Source: Synergistaceae bacterium (GTDB taxonomy: Bacteria > Synergistota > Synergistia > Synergistales > Aminobacteriaceae). From it: a stretch of DNA of 64,000 bases. Positions 1-9,199 of the stretch are shown here, piece by piece. The stretch spans positions 1 to 64,000 of the forward strand of contig JAFSJJ010000020.1 of assembly GCA_017439345.1 (NCBI GenBank), given 5' to 3'. The first letter of the stretch is position 1; each line of letters opens with the position of its first letter. Position numbers and translations under genes: made by a program. The notes under the pieces are model-generated. The model was not told where the DNA came from. It did no database searches and worked only from the letters and a program-made list of their open reading frames with translations.

Positions 1-71
1 ACCTGTATCTGTGTTATAGTCTTTTTGCGGAGATTTAGAGTTTCGGCTTTAAATTTCTGAGATTAGACCGA

Positions 72-548
72 ATGACAGACAGGAAGTCCGGACGATTAAG
101 AAGTTCGGAAGCACGCGAATTTATTCGTGTGAGGCTTCACAACGGACTGCTTCATTATACTCACGCACTTGAGCACCCTCTAAGCGGAATGAAACCGGAA
201 TTGACTCACGGTCTTGGCCTGGCTATGCTGCTGCCTGCTGTAATCCTTGAGTGCTATCCTGCTAGAGCAAAAGTTTTTGCGGATTTGCTTGCCCCCATAG
301 TACCAGGACTCAAAGGCGATTCTGACGAGGCAAAGAAAGCTGCTTCAGGTGTTGAGAAATGGCTTGCTTCTGTAGGAGTCCCTCAGAAATTGACTGACGC
401 TGGCTTCACTGAGAAAGATATTGAACCGCTTGTGAAACTTGCTATGACTACTCCATCACTTGACGGGCTGTTGAGCTGTGCACCGGTTGAGTCATCGCCT
501 GAGAGGATAAAGACTATTTACACGAATTCTATGAAATCAATAGCATAA
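72..548 (+). pseudogene. C-terminal fragment of an iron-containing alcohol dehydrogenase
   Basis: The 158 residues match only the C-terminal helical, metal-binding part of Fe-type alcohol dehydrogenases: the YTHALEHPLSG segment followed by LTHGLGLAMLLPAVI corresponds to the family's conserved His-rich helices. The N-terminal NAD-binding Rossmann half (about 200 residues in full-length members) is absent. An in-frame stop lies at 36-38, and the first 71 bases show no dehydrogenase-like sequence in any forward frame. It is therefore a 5'-truncated remnant, or the tail of a gene broken just outside the window. It could still be translated from the ATG at 72, but would lack the cofactor domain. 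Family assignment is fairly sure; its status as dead is inferred. Confidence 0.6.
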
Positions 549-559
549 TATAATAAAAT

Positions 560-609
560 CCTCCTGAGTCTGCGAATAATAAATAATCTAACTCAGGGGG
601 AAATTTTTT
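560..609. terminator. Bidirectional intrinsic terminator between the ADH remnant and glmS
   Basis: A 10-bp stem (560-569 with 591-600, one G-U pair) is followed on the plus strand by a T-rich run (604-610). On the other side an A-rich stretch provides a U-tract for transcripts of the minus strand. It lies between the convergent ends of the ADH fragment and glmS and can serve both. Confidence 0.7.
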
Positions 610-612
610 TAC

Positions 613-2442
613 TTACTCAACAGTAACGCTCTTCGCAAGATTTCTAGGCTTGTCAACGTCTAACTTTCTCGCTACTGCAACATAATAGCCCATCAACTGC
701 AACGGGATAACAGCAAGACTTGCCGCAAAGTGTTCATCAGTTTCAGGAATATGGAAGATAAAATCTGCCTCGTCCTTCAGAGCCTCACACCCTCTTGTTG
801 ACACTATAAAGATATAGCCTCCGCGACTCTTTGCTTCGAGCATATTGCTTGCTATTTTCTGATATAAATTACTCTGAGTCATTATGCCTGCTACTAACAT
901 TCCTTTTTCGATAAGGCTTATAGGCCCGTGCTTCATTTCACCTGCCGCAATTGCTTCACTGTGAAGATAGCTTATCTCCTTCATCTTGAGGCTGCCTTCC
1001 ATTGCAACAGCATAGTCAATATTTCGGCCGAGATAGAAAGCGTTTTTGGCATTAACGAATCTTGCTGCGACTCTCTTCAAGACTCCTGACTCGTCAAGAA
1101 TAGCGTCAATCTTTTCGGGTAACTTCTGGATCTCCGTGAGCATTGACTCATATTTCTCATCGTCAATAGTTCCCAGAACCTTAGCGAACTGCATAGCTAT
1201 GACATAACATGCAATTAACTGCGCGCTGTATGCCTTAGTCGTTGCAACTGAAATCTCAGGGCCTGCCATTGTGTAAAATACGCTGTCTGCCTCTCGTGCT
1301 ATGGTGCTGCCTACAACGTTGACTATTCCCAGAGTTTTAATGCCGTGTTCGTGAGCTTTTCTCATTGCTGCAAGTGAGTCTGCTGTCTCTCCTGACTGTG
1401 AGATGATTATTGCTAATGCGTTCTTGTCTGTGGGCATGTTGCGATAACGAAACTCTGAAGCAAGCTCGATTCTAACTGGAATATGAGCTAAATCTTCTAT
1501 GACGTACTGGGCGACTGCTCCGACGTGATAAGCTGAACCGCAGGCGATAATATAAATCTGGGACGTTGATTTAATAATATCATCAGTGAGTCCTATTTCA
1601 TTAAGATTAATTGCTCCTGAGTGATACACTGCCCCGAAAGTGTCTTTAACTGCGCGTGCCTGTTCGTGAATCTCCTTCATCATGAAGTGTTCAAAGCCGC
1701 CCTTCTCTGCTGCCTGAGCATCCCATGTTACTTCGCTTAACTCTTTAGGCTTCGCATAACCGTCCATGTCAAAGAATCTAACGACTCCTTTATTGAGCTG
1801 AACAATTTCCATATTATCGAGATAATAAACCTGCTTGGTGTATTGCAGAATTGCTGAAACGTCAGACGCTAAGAATGACTCGCCCTCGCCCTGGCCTGCT
1901 ATTAACGGCAAATCTTTACGGACTCCCCAGACTTCGCCGGGATGATCTTGAAATAACACCACGAAACAATAAGAGCCTTCGATTTCTTTAATTGCACTAA
2001 TCAAAGCCTTCATAGGATCTTTTTCCTGCTTGTAGTAATAATCGATTAATTTTACTGCTGCTTCTGTGTCAGTCTGGGAATAAAATTTATAGCCGTGTCC
2101 TGATAATTTCTCTTTGAGTTCGCGATAGTTCTCGACGATTCCATTATGAACAGCTACAACAGTCATGTCATCGCTCCATATCGGGTGGGCGTTCAGGTCA
2201 GAAGGTGCTCCGTGAGTTGCCCATCGTGTGTGGCCGATTCCGCATGTCCCTGCAACGTCTCTGTCTTTGATTTTTTCCTCGAGAGCCTGAAGTCTGCCCT
2301 TGTTCTTCTCGACCTTGATTTTGTCGCCGTCCAATATTGCAATGCCCGCAGAGTCATAGCCCCTGTATTCGAGTTTCGCAAGTCCTGATAATAATATCTC
2401 GCTTGCCTGGTGATCGCCTGTGTAGCCAAGTATACCGCACAT
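613..2442 (-). CDS. glmS: Glutamine--fructose-6-phosphate aminotransferase (isomerizing)
   Basis: Makes glucosamine-6-phosphate from fructose-6-phosphate and glutamine, the entry to UDP-GlcNAc for peptidoglycan and lipid A. The 609 residues equal the family's usual length. Starting with Met-Cys-Gly, it exposes the catalytic Cys2 of the class II glutamine amidotransferase domain (about 1-230), with GHTRWATHG and the NGIVEN loop. Two SIS sugar-isomerase domains follow, and the C-terminus DKPRNLAKSVTVE is the typical sugar-site tail. It stands alone, divergent from the methyltransferase at 2577. The 134 bases upstream hold no recognisable glmS ribozyme. Confidence 0.97.
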   Translation of the reverse strand: MCGILGYTGDHQASEILLSGLAKLEYRGYDSAGIAILDGDKIKVEKNKGRLQALEEKIKDRDVAGTCGIGHTRWATHGAPSDLNAHPIWSDDMTVVAVHNGIVENYRELKEKLSGHGYKFYSQTDTEAAVKLIDYYYKQEKDPMKALISAIKEIEGSYCFVVLFQDHPGEVWGVRKDLPLIAGQGEGESFLASDVSAILQYTKQVYYLDNMEIVQLNKGVVRFFDMDGYAKPKELSEVTWDAQAAEKGGFEHFMMKEIHEQARAVKDTFGAVYHSGAINLNEIGLTDDIIKSTSQIYIIACGSAYHVGAVAQYVIEDLAHIPVRIELASEFRYRNMPTDKNALAIIISQSGETADSLAAMRKAHEHGIKTLGIVNVVGSTIAREADSVFYTMAGPEISVATTKAYSAQLIACYVIAMQFAKVLGTIDDEKYESMLTEIQKLPEKIDAILDESGVLKRVAARFVNAKNAFYLGRNIDYAVAMEGSLKMKEISYLHSEAIAAGEMKHGPISLIEKGMLVAGIMTQSNLYQKIASNMLEAKSRGGYIFIVSTRGCEALKDEADFIFHIPETDEHFAASLAVIPLQLMGYYVAVARKLDVDKPRNLAKSVTVE

Positions 2443-2576
2443 GAATAAAATTTCTCCTTTCGTGAATAAATAAAATTTACTTGCTAATTATATACTCACT
2501 GCGAATAATAAAATTTTCTTGATTCGTGATAATCTTTTACTCATGTTTAATTACACACGGAGGCTTTTATTAACTC

Positions 2577-3695
2577 ATGGCAGACAACAAAGCACTACAC
2601 AGGGCAGCAAAGGCTCAGCAGGACGAGTTCTACACTCAGACTTTCGACATAGAAAACGAACTGCGCTATTACTTGGATCACTTCAGGGGCAAAAAGATTC
2701 TCTGCAACTGCGACGATCCATATGAGAGCAACTTCTTTAAATACTTCGCTGTAAGATTCAACCTGCTGAACTTGGCAAAATTAACTGCAACTTGCTACTC
2801 AGGTTCACCAATTGCACACAGTCAATTAACGTTCAACTTTGATGATGAAGACTCGCAAACTCAATCACGGACTCCATACTGCGCAGAGATTACGGAACTC
2901 AAGGACTACAACGGCGACACTGCTGAAGATTTGCAGGATATTCGCTACATTCTTGAACATAACACAGGCGGAGGAGTCAGAAAACTTCAAGGCAGCGGAG
3001 ATTTTCGTTCACCGGAATGCATAGAGCTGCTCAAGGAGTCTGATATTGTCGTTACTAATCCCCCGTTCTCGTTATTTCGTGAGTTCGTTGCATTGTTAAT
3101 GAAGTACGAGAAAGAATTTATCATAATCGGAAATATCAACGCTATAACTTACAAAGAAATATTCCCGTTGTTCATGCAAAATAAAATCTGGCTCGGTCAT
3201 GGCTTCAGAAACGGCAACGCATATTTTTCACTGCCCGCATCAAGTCAATCTGAGAAAGAAAGATTTGCTGCCGGAGTTTATGACAAAGAGAAGAGACTCG
3301 TTAAATTCCGTAATGCCTGCTGGTTCACGAACTTAGATCACGGCTGGAGACATAGAGATATAATTCTACACAGAAGCTATGAACGAGAGCCGGAGCTTTA
3401 TCCTAAATATGATAACTATGACGCTATCGAGGTCAGCAAAGTTGATGACATACCGGAAGACTATTACGGAGTCATGGGAGTGCCTGTAACTTTCATGGAC
3501 AAATATAACCCGGAACAATTTGAGATTTTAGGAATCACTCAGAGAGATTCGCCATTGAAGACGAGAAATTACACAAAGGATGACTGCCCAAATTACGGCG
3601 ACATGAATGCACGTGCTACAATCAGAGATAACAACGGCAAATTACGCAGCACATACGTTAGAATATTAATCAGGAGAAAGAAGGCAGACTCATAA
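2577..3695 (+). CDS. EcoRI-type adenine-specific DNA methyltransferase
   Basis: A 372-residue protein of the M.EcoRI family of N6-adenine methyltransferases, which use S-adenosylmethionine. The catalytic motif IV is seen as TNPPFSLFREF around residues 160-171. The N-terminal ILCNCDDPYESNFFKYF segment corresponds to the family's cofactor region. The next gene, a DUF262-HNH nuclease, begins 3 bases after the stop, so the two are probably one transcript and one modification/restriction unit. The partner is not an EcoRI-type endonuclease, so the target need not be GAATTC. A GGAG ribosome-binding site precedes the ATG. Confidence 0.85.
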   Translation: MADNKALHRAAKAQQDEFYTQTFDIENELRYYLDHFRGKKILCNCDDPYESNFFKYFAVRFNLLNLAKLTATCYSGSPIAHSQLTFNFDDEDSQTQSRTPYCAEITELKDYNGDTAEDLQDIRYILEHNTGGGVRKLQGSGDFRSPECIELLKESDIVVTNPPFSLFREFVALLMKYEKEFIIIGNINAITYKEIFPLFMQNKIWLGHGFRNGNAYFSLPASSQSEKERFAAGVYDKEKRLVKFRNACWFTNLDHGWRHRDIILHRSYEREPELYPKYDNYDAIEVSKVDDIPEDYYGVMGVPVTFMDKYNPEQFEILGITQRDSPLKTRNYTKDDCPNYGDMNARATIRDNNGKLRSTYVRILIRRKKADS

Positions 3696-3698
3696 ATC

Positions 3699-4811
3699 AT
3701 GAAAATAGAGCTTCACAGGATACCAATTCGCGAGATAGTTCAAGGCTATCAAGACAACAAGGACGGCGGAGTTACAGGTTACAGCGGCAGATTAAATATA
3801 CGTCCTGCGTTCCAGAGAGAATTTATCTACGACGAATCACAGCGCGCGAAAGTCATTGACTCAATCATGAAAGATTTTCCGTTGAACGTAATGTACTGGG
3901 TCATAAACTCAGAAGGCAATTATGAAATGCTGGACGGCCAGCAGAGGACTATAAGCATCTGCCAATATGCCAGCGGCGACTTTGCATTAAACAACGTGGG
4001 CTATATGAATCTCACTGAAGAGAAGCGCAGAAAATTTCTTGACTATGAACTAATGATCTATTTCTGTGAAGGCACTGAAGACGAAAAACTTGACTGGTTC
4101 GAGATAATAAATATTTCCGGTGAGAGATTGACTCCTCAGGAGAGCCGCAATGCAGTTTACTCCGGAGCATGGCTTACTGACGCAAAGGAACATTTCAGCC
4201 GTATAAAGTGTGCAGCGTTTCAAGAAGCAAAAGATTACATGAAGGGCAGCGCAATTCGTCAGGATTATTTAGAGACTGCAATCAAGTGGGCAGCAGATTA
4301 TGACGGTATCAGAGAGAAGACTCCTGATAAGGCAATACGCGAATACATGAGGCTTCATCAGCATGACAAAGACTGCGGAGGACTGTGGCTTTACTTCAAG
4401 AGAGTCATTGACTGGGTGAAATTTTTATTTCCTGTAACACGTCCAATCATGAAGGGCATTCAATGGGGTATGCTCTACAACATTCACGGCGGTAAATCTT
4501 ATAATCCGAGTGAACTCGAAGAACGCATAAAGGCTTTAATCACAGATTATGATATTACTAACAAGGCAGGAATATATGAATACGTATTAGACGGCGAAAT
4601 AAAACACTTACACATTCGCAAATTCTCAGACAGGGACAAACTCACAGCGTATGAACGTCAAAACGGTATCTGTTCAGTGTGCGGGAAACATTTCGAGTTA
4701 TCAGAGATGCAGGCCGATCACATTATTGCATGGAGCCGGGGAGGACATACTGAGCCTGATAACTGCCAGGTACTCTGCAAAGAATGCAACAGGATGAAGG
4801 GCAGTAAATAA
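3699..4811 (+). CDS. DUF262 and HNH endonuclease domain protein
   Basis: A 370-residue protein with an N-terminal DUF262 (ParB/sulfiredoxin-like) domain. Its hallmark residues appear as RPAFQREFIYDESQRAKVIDSI and, near residues 85-95, MLDGQQRT. The C-terminal HNH nuclease (about 315-370) has CSVCGKHF, an ADHIIAWSRGG core and CKECNRMKG, which give the two zinc Cys pairs and the catalytic His. DUF262-HNH proteins occur as nucleases in defence loci (GmrSD and related). Immediate coupling to an adenine methyltransferase suggests it is the cutting partner of a restriction-modification pair. That it cuts unmodified DNA is inferred from position only. Confidence 0.8.
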   Translation: MKIELHRIPIREIVQGYQDNKDGGVTGYSGRLNIRPAFQREFIYDESQRAKVIDSIMKDFPLNVMYWVINSEGNYEMLDGQQRTISICQYASGDFALNNVGYMNLTEEKRRKFLDYELMIYFCEGTEDEKLDWFEIINISGERLTPQESRNAVYSGAWLTDAKEHFSRIKCAAFQEAKDYMKGSAIRQDYLETAIKWAADYDGIREKTPDKAIREYMRLHQHDKDCGGLWLYFKRVIDWVKFLFPVTRPIMKGIQWGMLYNIHGGKSYNPSELEERIKALITDYDITNKAGIYEYVLDGEIKHLHIRKFSDRDKLTAYERQNGICSVCGKHFELSEMQADHIIAWSRGGHTEPDNCQVLCKECNRMKGSK

Positions 4812-4832
4812 AGCTAATAAAGCTAATAAAGC
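4807..4832 (+). repeat. Short tandem repeat, 9-bp unit AATAAAGCT, about 2.9 copies
   Basis: Three near-perfect 9-bp units overlap the stop codon of the DUF262-HNH gene and run into the downstream spacer. It may be simple slippage; no function is evident. Confidence 0.6.
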
Positions 4833-4896
4833 AGGCTTGCAAGTTATAATGTTAGAATAAAACGCTAGATATATTTTCAACGGAGGAGTCATTAAC

Positions 4897-5973
4897 TTGT
4901 CACTTAGAAAAGGCCTGATAATATTTATCTTACTTGCTTTCGGTGCGGGAGCAGTAATCATTTTCCGCAGTGTTGACCATGACACTATAAATTCACTTCT
5001 TGCGGCTGATAAATGTAAATTATTACTTGCATTATGTGTAGTCTTTCTTGCATGGATCTGCGATGCAGGACGATTTTGCGCTCTCTCATTTGCTGCTCAG
5101 GAGAGAGTCTCTTTCTCATTGGGAATAGTCTTAACGTGGCTGAATTATTTCGGCAGTGCTGTAACTCCTATGCAGTCGGGCGGAGGGCCGTTTCAAGTGT
5201 ACGCGTTATACAAAAAGGGAGTCCCTGTAGGCAAGGGAATAGCTATAACGTTAATGCGGACGATGTTGACTGTATTAATATTATCGATTGCTGTACCTGC
5301 TGCGTTGTTATTAGATCCTGAGATTCTCGCAGGGAGTCCGTTTCTCAAAGGCTTGGTGTTCTATGTCTTTATCGTAATATTAGCGACATGGGCATTCATT
5401 GCTTTTACTGTCATAAGACCTGACTTAATAAAGAAATTGCTGCGAATAATAATCATGTGGCTTAGGCGATTCAATCTCATGAAATCAAACAGGAAAGTTA
5501 TAAAAATTTTCATATGGCTTGACCGTGAGACAGAGAATTACTTAATGAACTTCAAGTTAGCATTCAACACCGGCAAATTATGGCTCTTATTATCCGCTAT
5601 ATTGTCAGTATTGCATTTGTTAGCGTTGTTTACAGTGCTTCCTGTCTTGATGAGTGCTGTAGGTCTGCCGTTCAAGTATACCCAGACTATAGCAGTTCAG
5701 GCTGTCTTCATGTTTATATTATATTTCGTTCCTACTCCGGGAGCTTCAGGAGTTGCCGAAGGAGGGGGCGCGCTTCTTTACTCTATATTAATGCCTGAGA
5801 ACATGGCCGGAATAATGTCGATTATATGCAGATTCTTTACTGATTATATTTCGATCTTCATGGGAGTAATAGTCGTGATTCGTATGCTTGGCTGGGGAGT
5901 CAGCGAGAACTTGCACAAAGGTGCTTCACCTGAGTCAGAAGCGTTAAGAGAGGGCAGCAATGCAAAAGTTTAG
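4897..5973 (+). CDS. Flippase-like integral membrane protein (lysylphosphatidylglycerol synthase TM-region family)
   Basis: A 358-residue polytopic inner-membrane protein, with about eight hydrophobic segments, of the UPF0104/LPG_synthase_TM family (TIGR00374). The family signature is visible as NYFGSAVTPMQSGGGPFQVYAL near residues 87-108 and FVPTPGASGVAEGGG near 275-289. Members flip or modify lipids, but the substrate cannot be told here. No LPG-synthase catalytic domain is attached. The start is a TTG preceded by GGAGG. Its end overlaps the next gene, an ICMT-like methyltransferase, by 14 bases, implying translational coupling and possibly a shared lipid-linked substrate. Confidence 0.8.
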   Translation: MSLRKGLIIFILLAFGAGAVIIFRSVDHDTINSLLAADKCKLLLALCVVFLAWICDAGRFCALSFAAQERVSFSLGIVLTWLNYFGSAVTPMQSGGGPFQVYALYKKGVPVGKGIAITLMRTMLTVLILSIAVPAALLLDPEILAGSPFLKGLVFYVFIVILATWAFIAFTVIRPDLIKKLLRIIIMWLRRFNLMKSNRKVIKIFIWLDRETENYLMNFKLAFNTGKLWLLLSAILSVLHLLALFTVLPVLMSAVGLPFKYTQTIAVQAVFMFILYFVPTPGASGVAEGGGALLYSILMPENMAGIMSIICRFFTDYISIFMGVIVVIRMLGWGVSENLHKGASPESEALREGSNAKV

Positions 5974-6529
5974 AGAATTTATTTTCAAGATGCGCGGTGG
6001 AGTCTGGACTCTCTTATTCGTGATAATTTTATTCATGACTCGAAAGGCTGAGACTTCACAAATATATATTGCGGTATTAATAATCACCCTCGGCCAAGTG
6101 TGGCGGTTCTGGTCAGCGGGTTCAATAGGTCTTTACAGGGGCGAGAACGTCAAGGCAGCAAGACTCGCGACTAGGGGTGCATATGCATTGATGAGGAATC
6201 CGTTATACTTCGGCAATTTCTTAATCGGACTCGGCTGGAGCATCATAGCAGGCTTTCACGCAGTTATCATGTTTATCGTGAGCTTTTATGTTCTCTATGT
6301 GTTAATTATTATTCCTCATGAAGAAAAATTTTTACTCAGCAAGTTTAATTCCGAGTACGAGTCATACTGTTCTCGCGTTAAGAGATTTTTCCCGGCCTCA
6401 TTAAGACTTCATGATGTCATAGATAATAATTTTGACTCGAAAATTTTAATCAAGAGCGAAATTCACACTTTAATCACAACTTTAGCAGGAACGTTAATAA
6501 TTATTGCGGTGTCGTGTTATACTAGCTAA
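5960..6529 (+). CDS. Isoprenylcysteine carboxyl methyltransferase-family membrane protein
   Basis: A 189-residue membrane protein with four to five hydrophobic helices. The family signature TRGAYALMRNPLYFGNFLIG lies at about residues 73-92, followed by an IIPHEEKFL segment; both belong to the SAM-binding half of ICMT/PEMT-type methyltransferases. Bacterial members methylate poorly known lipids or small molecules. It overlaps the upstream flippase-like gene by 14 bases. The hydrophobic C-terminal tail (about 160-189) extends past the usual family end. Confidence 0.75.
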   Translation: MQKFREFIFKMRGGVWTLLFVIILFMTRKAETSQIYIAVLIITLGQVWRFWSAGSIGLYRGENVKAARLATRGAYALMRNPLYFGNFLIGLGWSIIAGFHAVIMFIVSFYVLYVLIIIPHEEKFLLSKFNSEYESYCSRVKRFFPASLRLHDVIDNNFDSKILIKSEIHTLITTLAGTLIIIAVSCYTS

Positions 6530-6573
6530 TTACGTGATTAAATAAAATAATTGAGGAGGCGCAGGAGGACATC

Positions 6574-7281
6574 ATGAGAGAACATGAAAATAATAATCAG
6601 TGGGAAACAGAGACTAACAGAGACAAGAGAAAACCTGCGAATAACATAACAGTAAATCAGCTTTTGTCAGCAATATCTAACTCGGAATACCCTGAATACG
6701 TCCTTGAAACAGTAGGCCGAGTCCGTGAATGGATGAGCGATATGATCTCAAGGCAGGAACATGAACAAGAACACGATGAGCAGGACATATTTGAAGCACT
6801 CTTCGGGCAGTTCTTCGAGGAAGAGGGCAGCGGCTTAATGAGTTTATTTTCGCGTCTCGATGATTTGAGGGAATTCGCTGATATTCTCCCCGGCCGTCAG
6901 GAACCAGCAGGCAAACCCGATACTATAGTGATAAGCATAACACCTCCGGACTACGAGAGCGGACTAAGAGCAGCTATAGATTATGCAGCAGTGTTTAACA
7001 GACCTAAATGCAAACGAATCTGGATAATCAGCGACACATTTATATTTAATGACATAATAAAATTCTCGCCTCACGTTGATGCTTTATCCGAACAAGGGAT
7101 AACTATGCGCTTCATTCTCGTGACTCCGTGGGGATGGGTTGAACTGCCTCTAAGCGGTAAGATGGCCTCGAAGCAGCAATTCTCGCTGAATACTCCGGAC
7201 CCTGACTCTGAAAACGGGAATAATAACAGGAACGATAGAAAGAAATCAATAACGAGACGGGGACGCAGGAATATATTATAA
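6574..7281 (+). CDS. Hypothetical acidic protein with basic tail
   Basis: 235 residues with no recognised family. The first 30 residues are polar and Asn-rich. Residues 60-90 are strongly acidic (repeated Glu/Asp with His). A central part (about 115-190) alternates predicted strands and helices (TIVISITPP, RIWIISDTF, MRFILVTPWGW) as in an alpha/beta fold. The last 25 residues are basic. There is no signal peptide or membrane segment. A strong GGAGG lies upstream. It is 44 bases after the ICMT-like gene and precedes a terminator, so it is probably the last gene of that operon. Function unknown. Confidence 0.65.
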   Translation: MREHENNNQWETETNRDKRKPANNITVNQLLSAISNSEYPEYVLETVGRVREWMSDMISRQEHEQEHDEQDIFEALFGQFFEEEGSGLMSLFSRLDDLREFADILPGRQEPAGKPDTIVISITPPDYESGLRAAIDYAAVFNRPKCKRIWIISDTFIFNDIIKFSPHVDALSEQGITMRFILVTPWGWVELPLSGKMASKQQFSLNTPDPDSENGNNNRNDRKKSITRRGRRNIL

Positions 7282-7321
7282 GTAAGTTAATAAGTTAATT
7301 AAGTTAATTAAGAAAGATATT

Positions 7322-7359
7322 CAGCAGGTCTTGAGAATGTACGGGGCCTGCTGTTTTTA
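7322..7359 (+). terminator. Intrinsic terminator after the hypothetical gene
   Basis: CAGCAGG (7322-7328) pairs with CCTGCTG (7347-7353), extended by two more pairs, and is followed by TTTTTAT. It ends the 4.9-7.3 kb plus-strand operon and lies between convergent genes. Confidence 0.75.
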
Positions 7360-7367
7360 TTGCGTGA

Positions 7368-7850
7368 TTAAAACGTGAGTCTCATTTGATACCAGACTGC
7401 TCCGCCGTGATTTGATTCGCTCATGCCTTCATTGACGAAGCCGAATTTAGCGTAATAGTGAATGAGTCTTTCTTTGCAGGTTAATACGAGTCCGAGTCTT
7501 CCCTGTTCGCGAGAGTCTTTTATTGCACGATTGATTAATTCTCCTGCACAGCCCCTATTGCGATATTCAGGCAGGGTGTTTAACCCAAATAACATCTGCC
7601 ACTTTCCTGACTCATTATGAAGTTCAGCACGTGCGAACATCTCATCAGTCAAGTCTTGCTCATCAGTAACAAAGCCGTCAAGGAAAGCAATTAATTTCTC
7701 ATCATCAAACATAAGCCAGAAGTGAGTCGGGTAATGCTTGAGTCTGTCTTCAAATCTTTCACGCGATGCAGCCTCAGCAGGGGGGAAGCATTCACTCTCA
7801 ACGCTTGCAATAGAATCTAAATCTTGTAGAGTCGCTGTCCTGATTAACAT
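7368..7850 (-). CDS. GNAT-family N-acetyltransferase
   Basis: A 160-residue protein spanning one GNAT fold. The acetyl-CoA-binding motif A appears as LNTLPEYRNRGCAGELINRA near residues 90-110, and the C-terminal strand has IHYYAKFGFVNEG. The substrate is unknown. Its start overlaps the end of the glycerate kinase gene by 7 bases, so it is co-translated with it. Confidence 0.8.
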   Translation of the reverse strand: MLIRTATLQDLDSIASVESECFPPAEAASRERFEDRLKHYPTHFWLMFDDEKLIAFLDGFVTDEQDLTDEMFARAELHNESGKWQMLFGLNTLPEYRNRGCAGELINRAIKDSREQGRLGLVLTCKERLIHYYAKFGFVNEGMSESNHGGAVWYQMRLTF

Positions 7851-9106
7851 GATATTAGAGCTATAGCGACATCATTAACGTTAGTCCCTGTCGGCCCGGT
7901 CATTAACAACGCGTCTGCTTTCTTGAGGGCGTTATATGCATCGTTATTCTTTAACACGTTGCTTATTGAGATACCTGCATTCTTGAGAATCGATTCTGTA
8001 TGTCCGTCTACAATGCCTCCCGCTGCGTCAGTCGGCCCGTCAGTTCCGTCTGAACCCAGAGAAGCAATCACTATGCCTTCGAGTCCTGATATTCCCGAAC
8101 TTGCAGATAACGCGAACTCCTGATTACGTCCTCCCATGCCTTTACCCGTCAAGTGAACTACAGTTTCACCGCCTGCGATAATTGCACAAGGAGCTTTTAC
8201 AGGTCTTCCGGAAGTCAACACTTCTCTTGCTATAGAAGCCATGAACGAACCTGCTTCACGTGCTTCACATGTCATTGTAGTAGTAAGAACTAACGGAGTA
8301 TAACCCTTCTCGCGTGCTATATTGCTTGCTGCCTCACAAAGAGCCGTAACACTCCCGGTAATCATTGCAGTAACGTTATTTAATTCTTTCGGAGTCTCCT
8401 GAGCAAGAATCTTCATTAATTCGGGCTTAACTTTCAGATCATATTTTTTCACGATATTAAGAGCTTCTTCACTCGTTGACATATCGGGAGCTGCAGGGCC
8501 TGAAGCTATGCTGTCGAGTCTGTCGCCCAGGACATCAGACAATACGACCATGAAGACATGGGCAGGAGCGCATAACTTTGCAAAACGTCCGCCTTTGACT
8601 CCTGATAAGTGCTTGCGTATAGTGTTAATCTCGACGATGTCAGCACCGCACGCTAATAATTGATTCGTAATATCTTTCATGTCAGAGAGGGTAACGCCTT
8701 CAGCAGGAAGCTCAAACAGTGCCGAACCTCCTCCGCTGACGAGAAATAATACAGTGTCATCTTGAGTCAAGTTCTTCACGTGTTCGAGTAACGCCTTAGT
8801 GCCTTTGATAGTATTCTCATCTAAGACAGGGTGTCCTGCCTCGTAGATTTCGAGTCCCTGAATATCTCCCATTGAGTGTTCATATTTCGTAACAACTGCG
8901 CCTGTTATATTGCTGCCGAGAATATCACTTGCTGCTTTGGCCATTCTCCAGGCTGCTTTACCTATTGACGCTACGATGATACGGCCTTTGTTCCTGCGTT
9001 CCTGAAAGTCTTTGCGAGAGAGAGCTTCTTTTACTGCTGACTCAGGCAGCACAGCTTTTATTGCACGGTCAATAATTTCACGCATATCAAGTTTTAAATC
9101 GGGCAT
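7844..9106 (-). CDS. Glycerate 2-kinase (MOFRL family)
   Basis: Phosphorylates D-glycerate to 2-phosphoglycerate, feeding aldarate or serine-derived carbon into glycolysis. The 420 residues match the type-2 glycerate kinase (GckA/TtuD-like) family. The N-terminal domain has ASIGKAAWRMA and the LVSGGGSALFELP loop. The C-terminal MOFRL domain shows GGETVVHLTGKGMGGRNQE and GSDGTDGPTDAAGG. Some homologues were historically labelled hydroxypyruvate reductase. The next gene downstream is a GNAT protein. Glucarate dehydratase at 12.5-13.8 kb makes a glucarate-to-glycerate route plausible, although the linking aldolase and reductase genes are not in the window. Confidence 0.9.
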   Translation of the reverse strand: MPDLKLDMREIIDRAIKAVLPESAVKEALSRKDFQERRNKGRIIVASIGKAAWRMAKAASDILGSNITGAVVTKYEHSMGDIQGLEIYEAGHPVLDENTIKGTKALLEHVKNLTQDDTVLFLVSGGGSALFELPAEGVTLSDMKDITNQLLACGADIVEINTIRKHLSGVKGGRFAKLCAPAHVFMVVLSDVLGDRLDSIASGPAAPDMSTSEEALNIVKKYDLKVKPELMKILAQETPKELNNVTAMITGSVTALCEAASNIAREKGYTPLVLTTTMTCEAREAGSFMASIAREVLTSGRPVKAPCAIIAGGETVVHLTGKGMGGRNQEFALSASSGISGLEGIVIASLGSDGTDGPTDAAGGIVDGHTESILKNAGISISNVLKNNDAYNALKKADALLMTGPTGTNVNDVAIALISC

Positions 9107-9199
9107 GATGATAATAATTCCTCCGTATGATTATTTAATTAATAATAAATTTTTTCATGGATAGAGTAATTATATATCAAGATGTCATCTCATAAGAAC

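Noticed and set aside
2443-2576. Possible glmS ribozyme upstream of glmS
   Set aside because: The spacer is short and A+T-rich, and I see none of the conserved ribozyme core.
2577-3695. Avoidance of GAATTC as a test of EcoRI specificity
   Set aside because: GAATTC occurs normally, for example near 524, 6871 and 31195, so site avoidance neither supports nor excludes that specificity.
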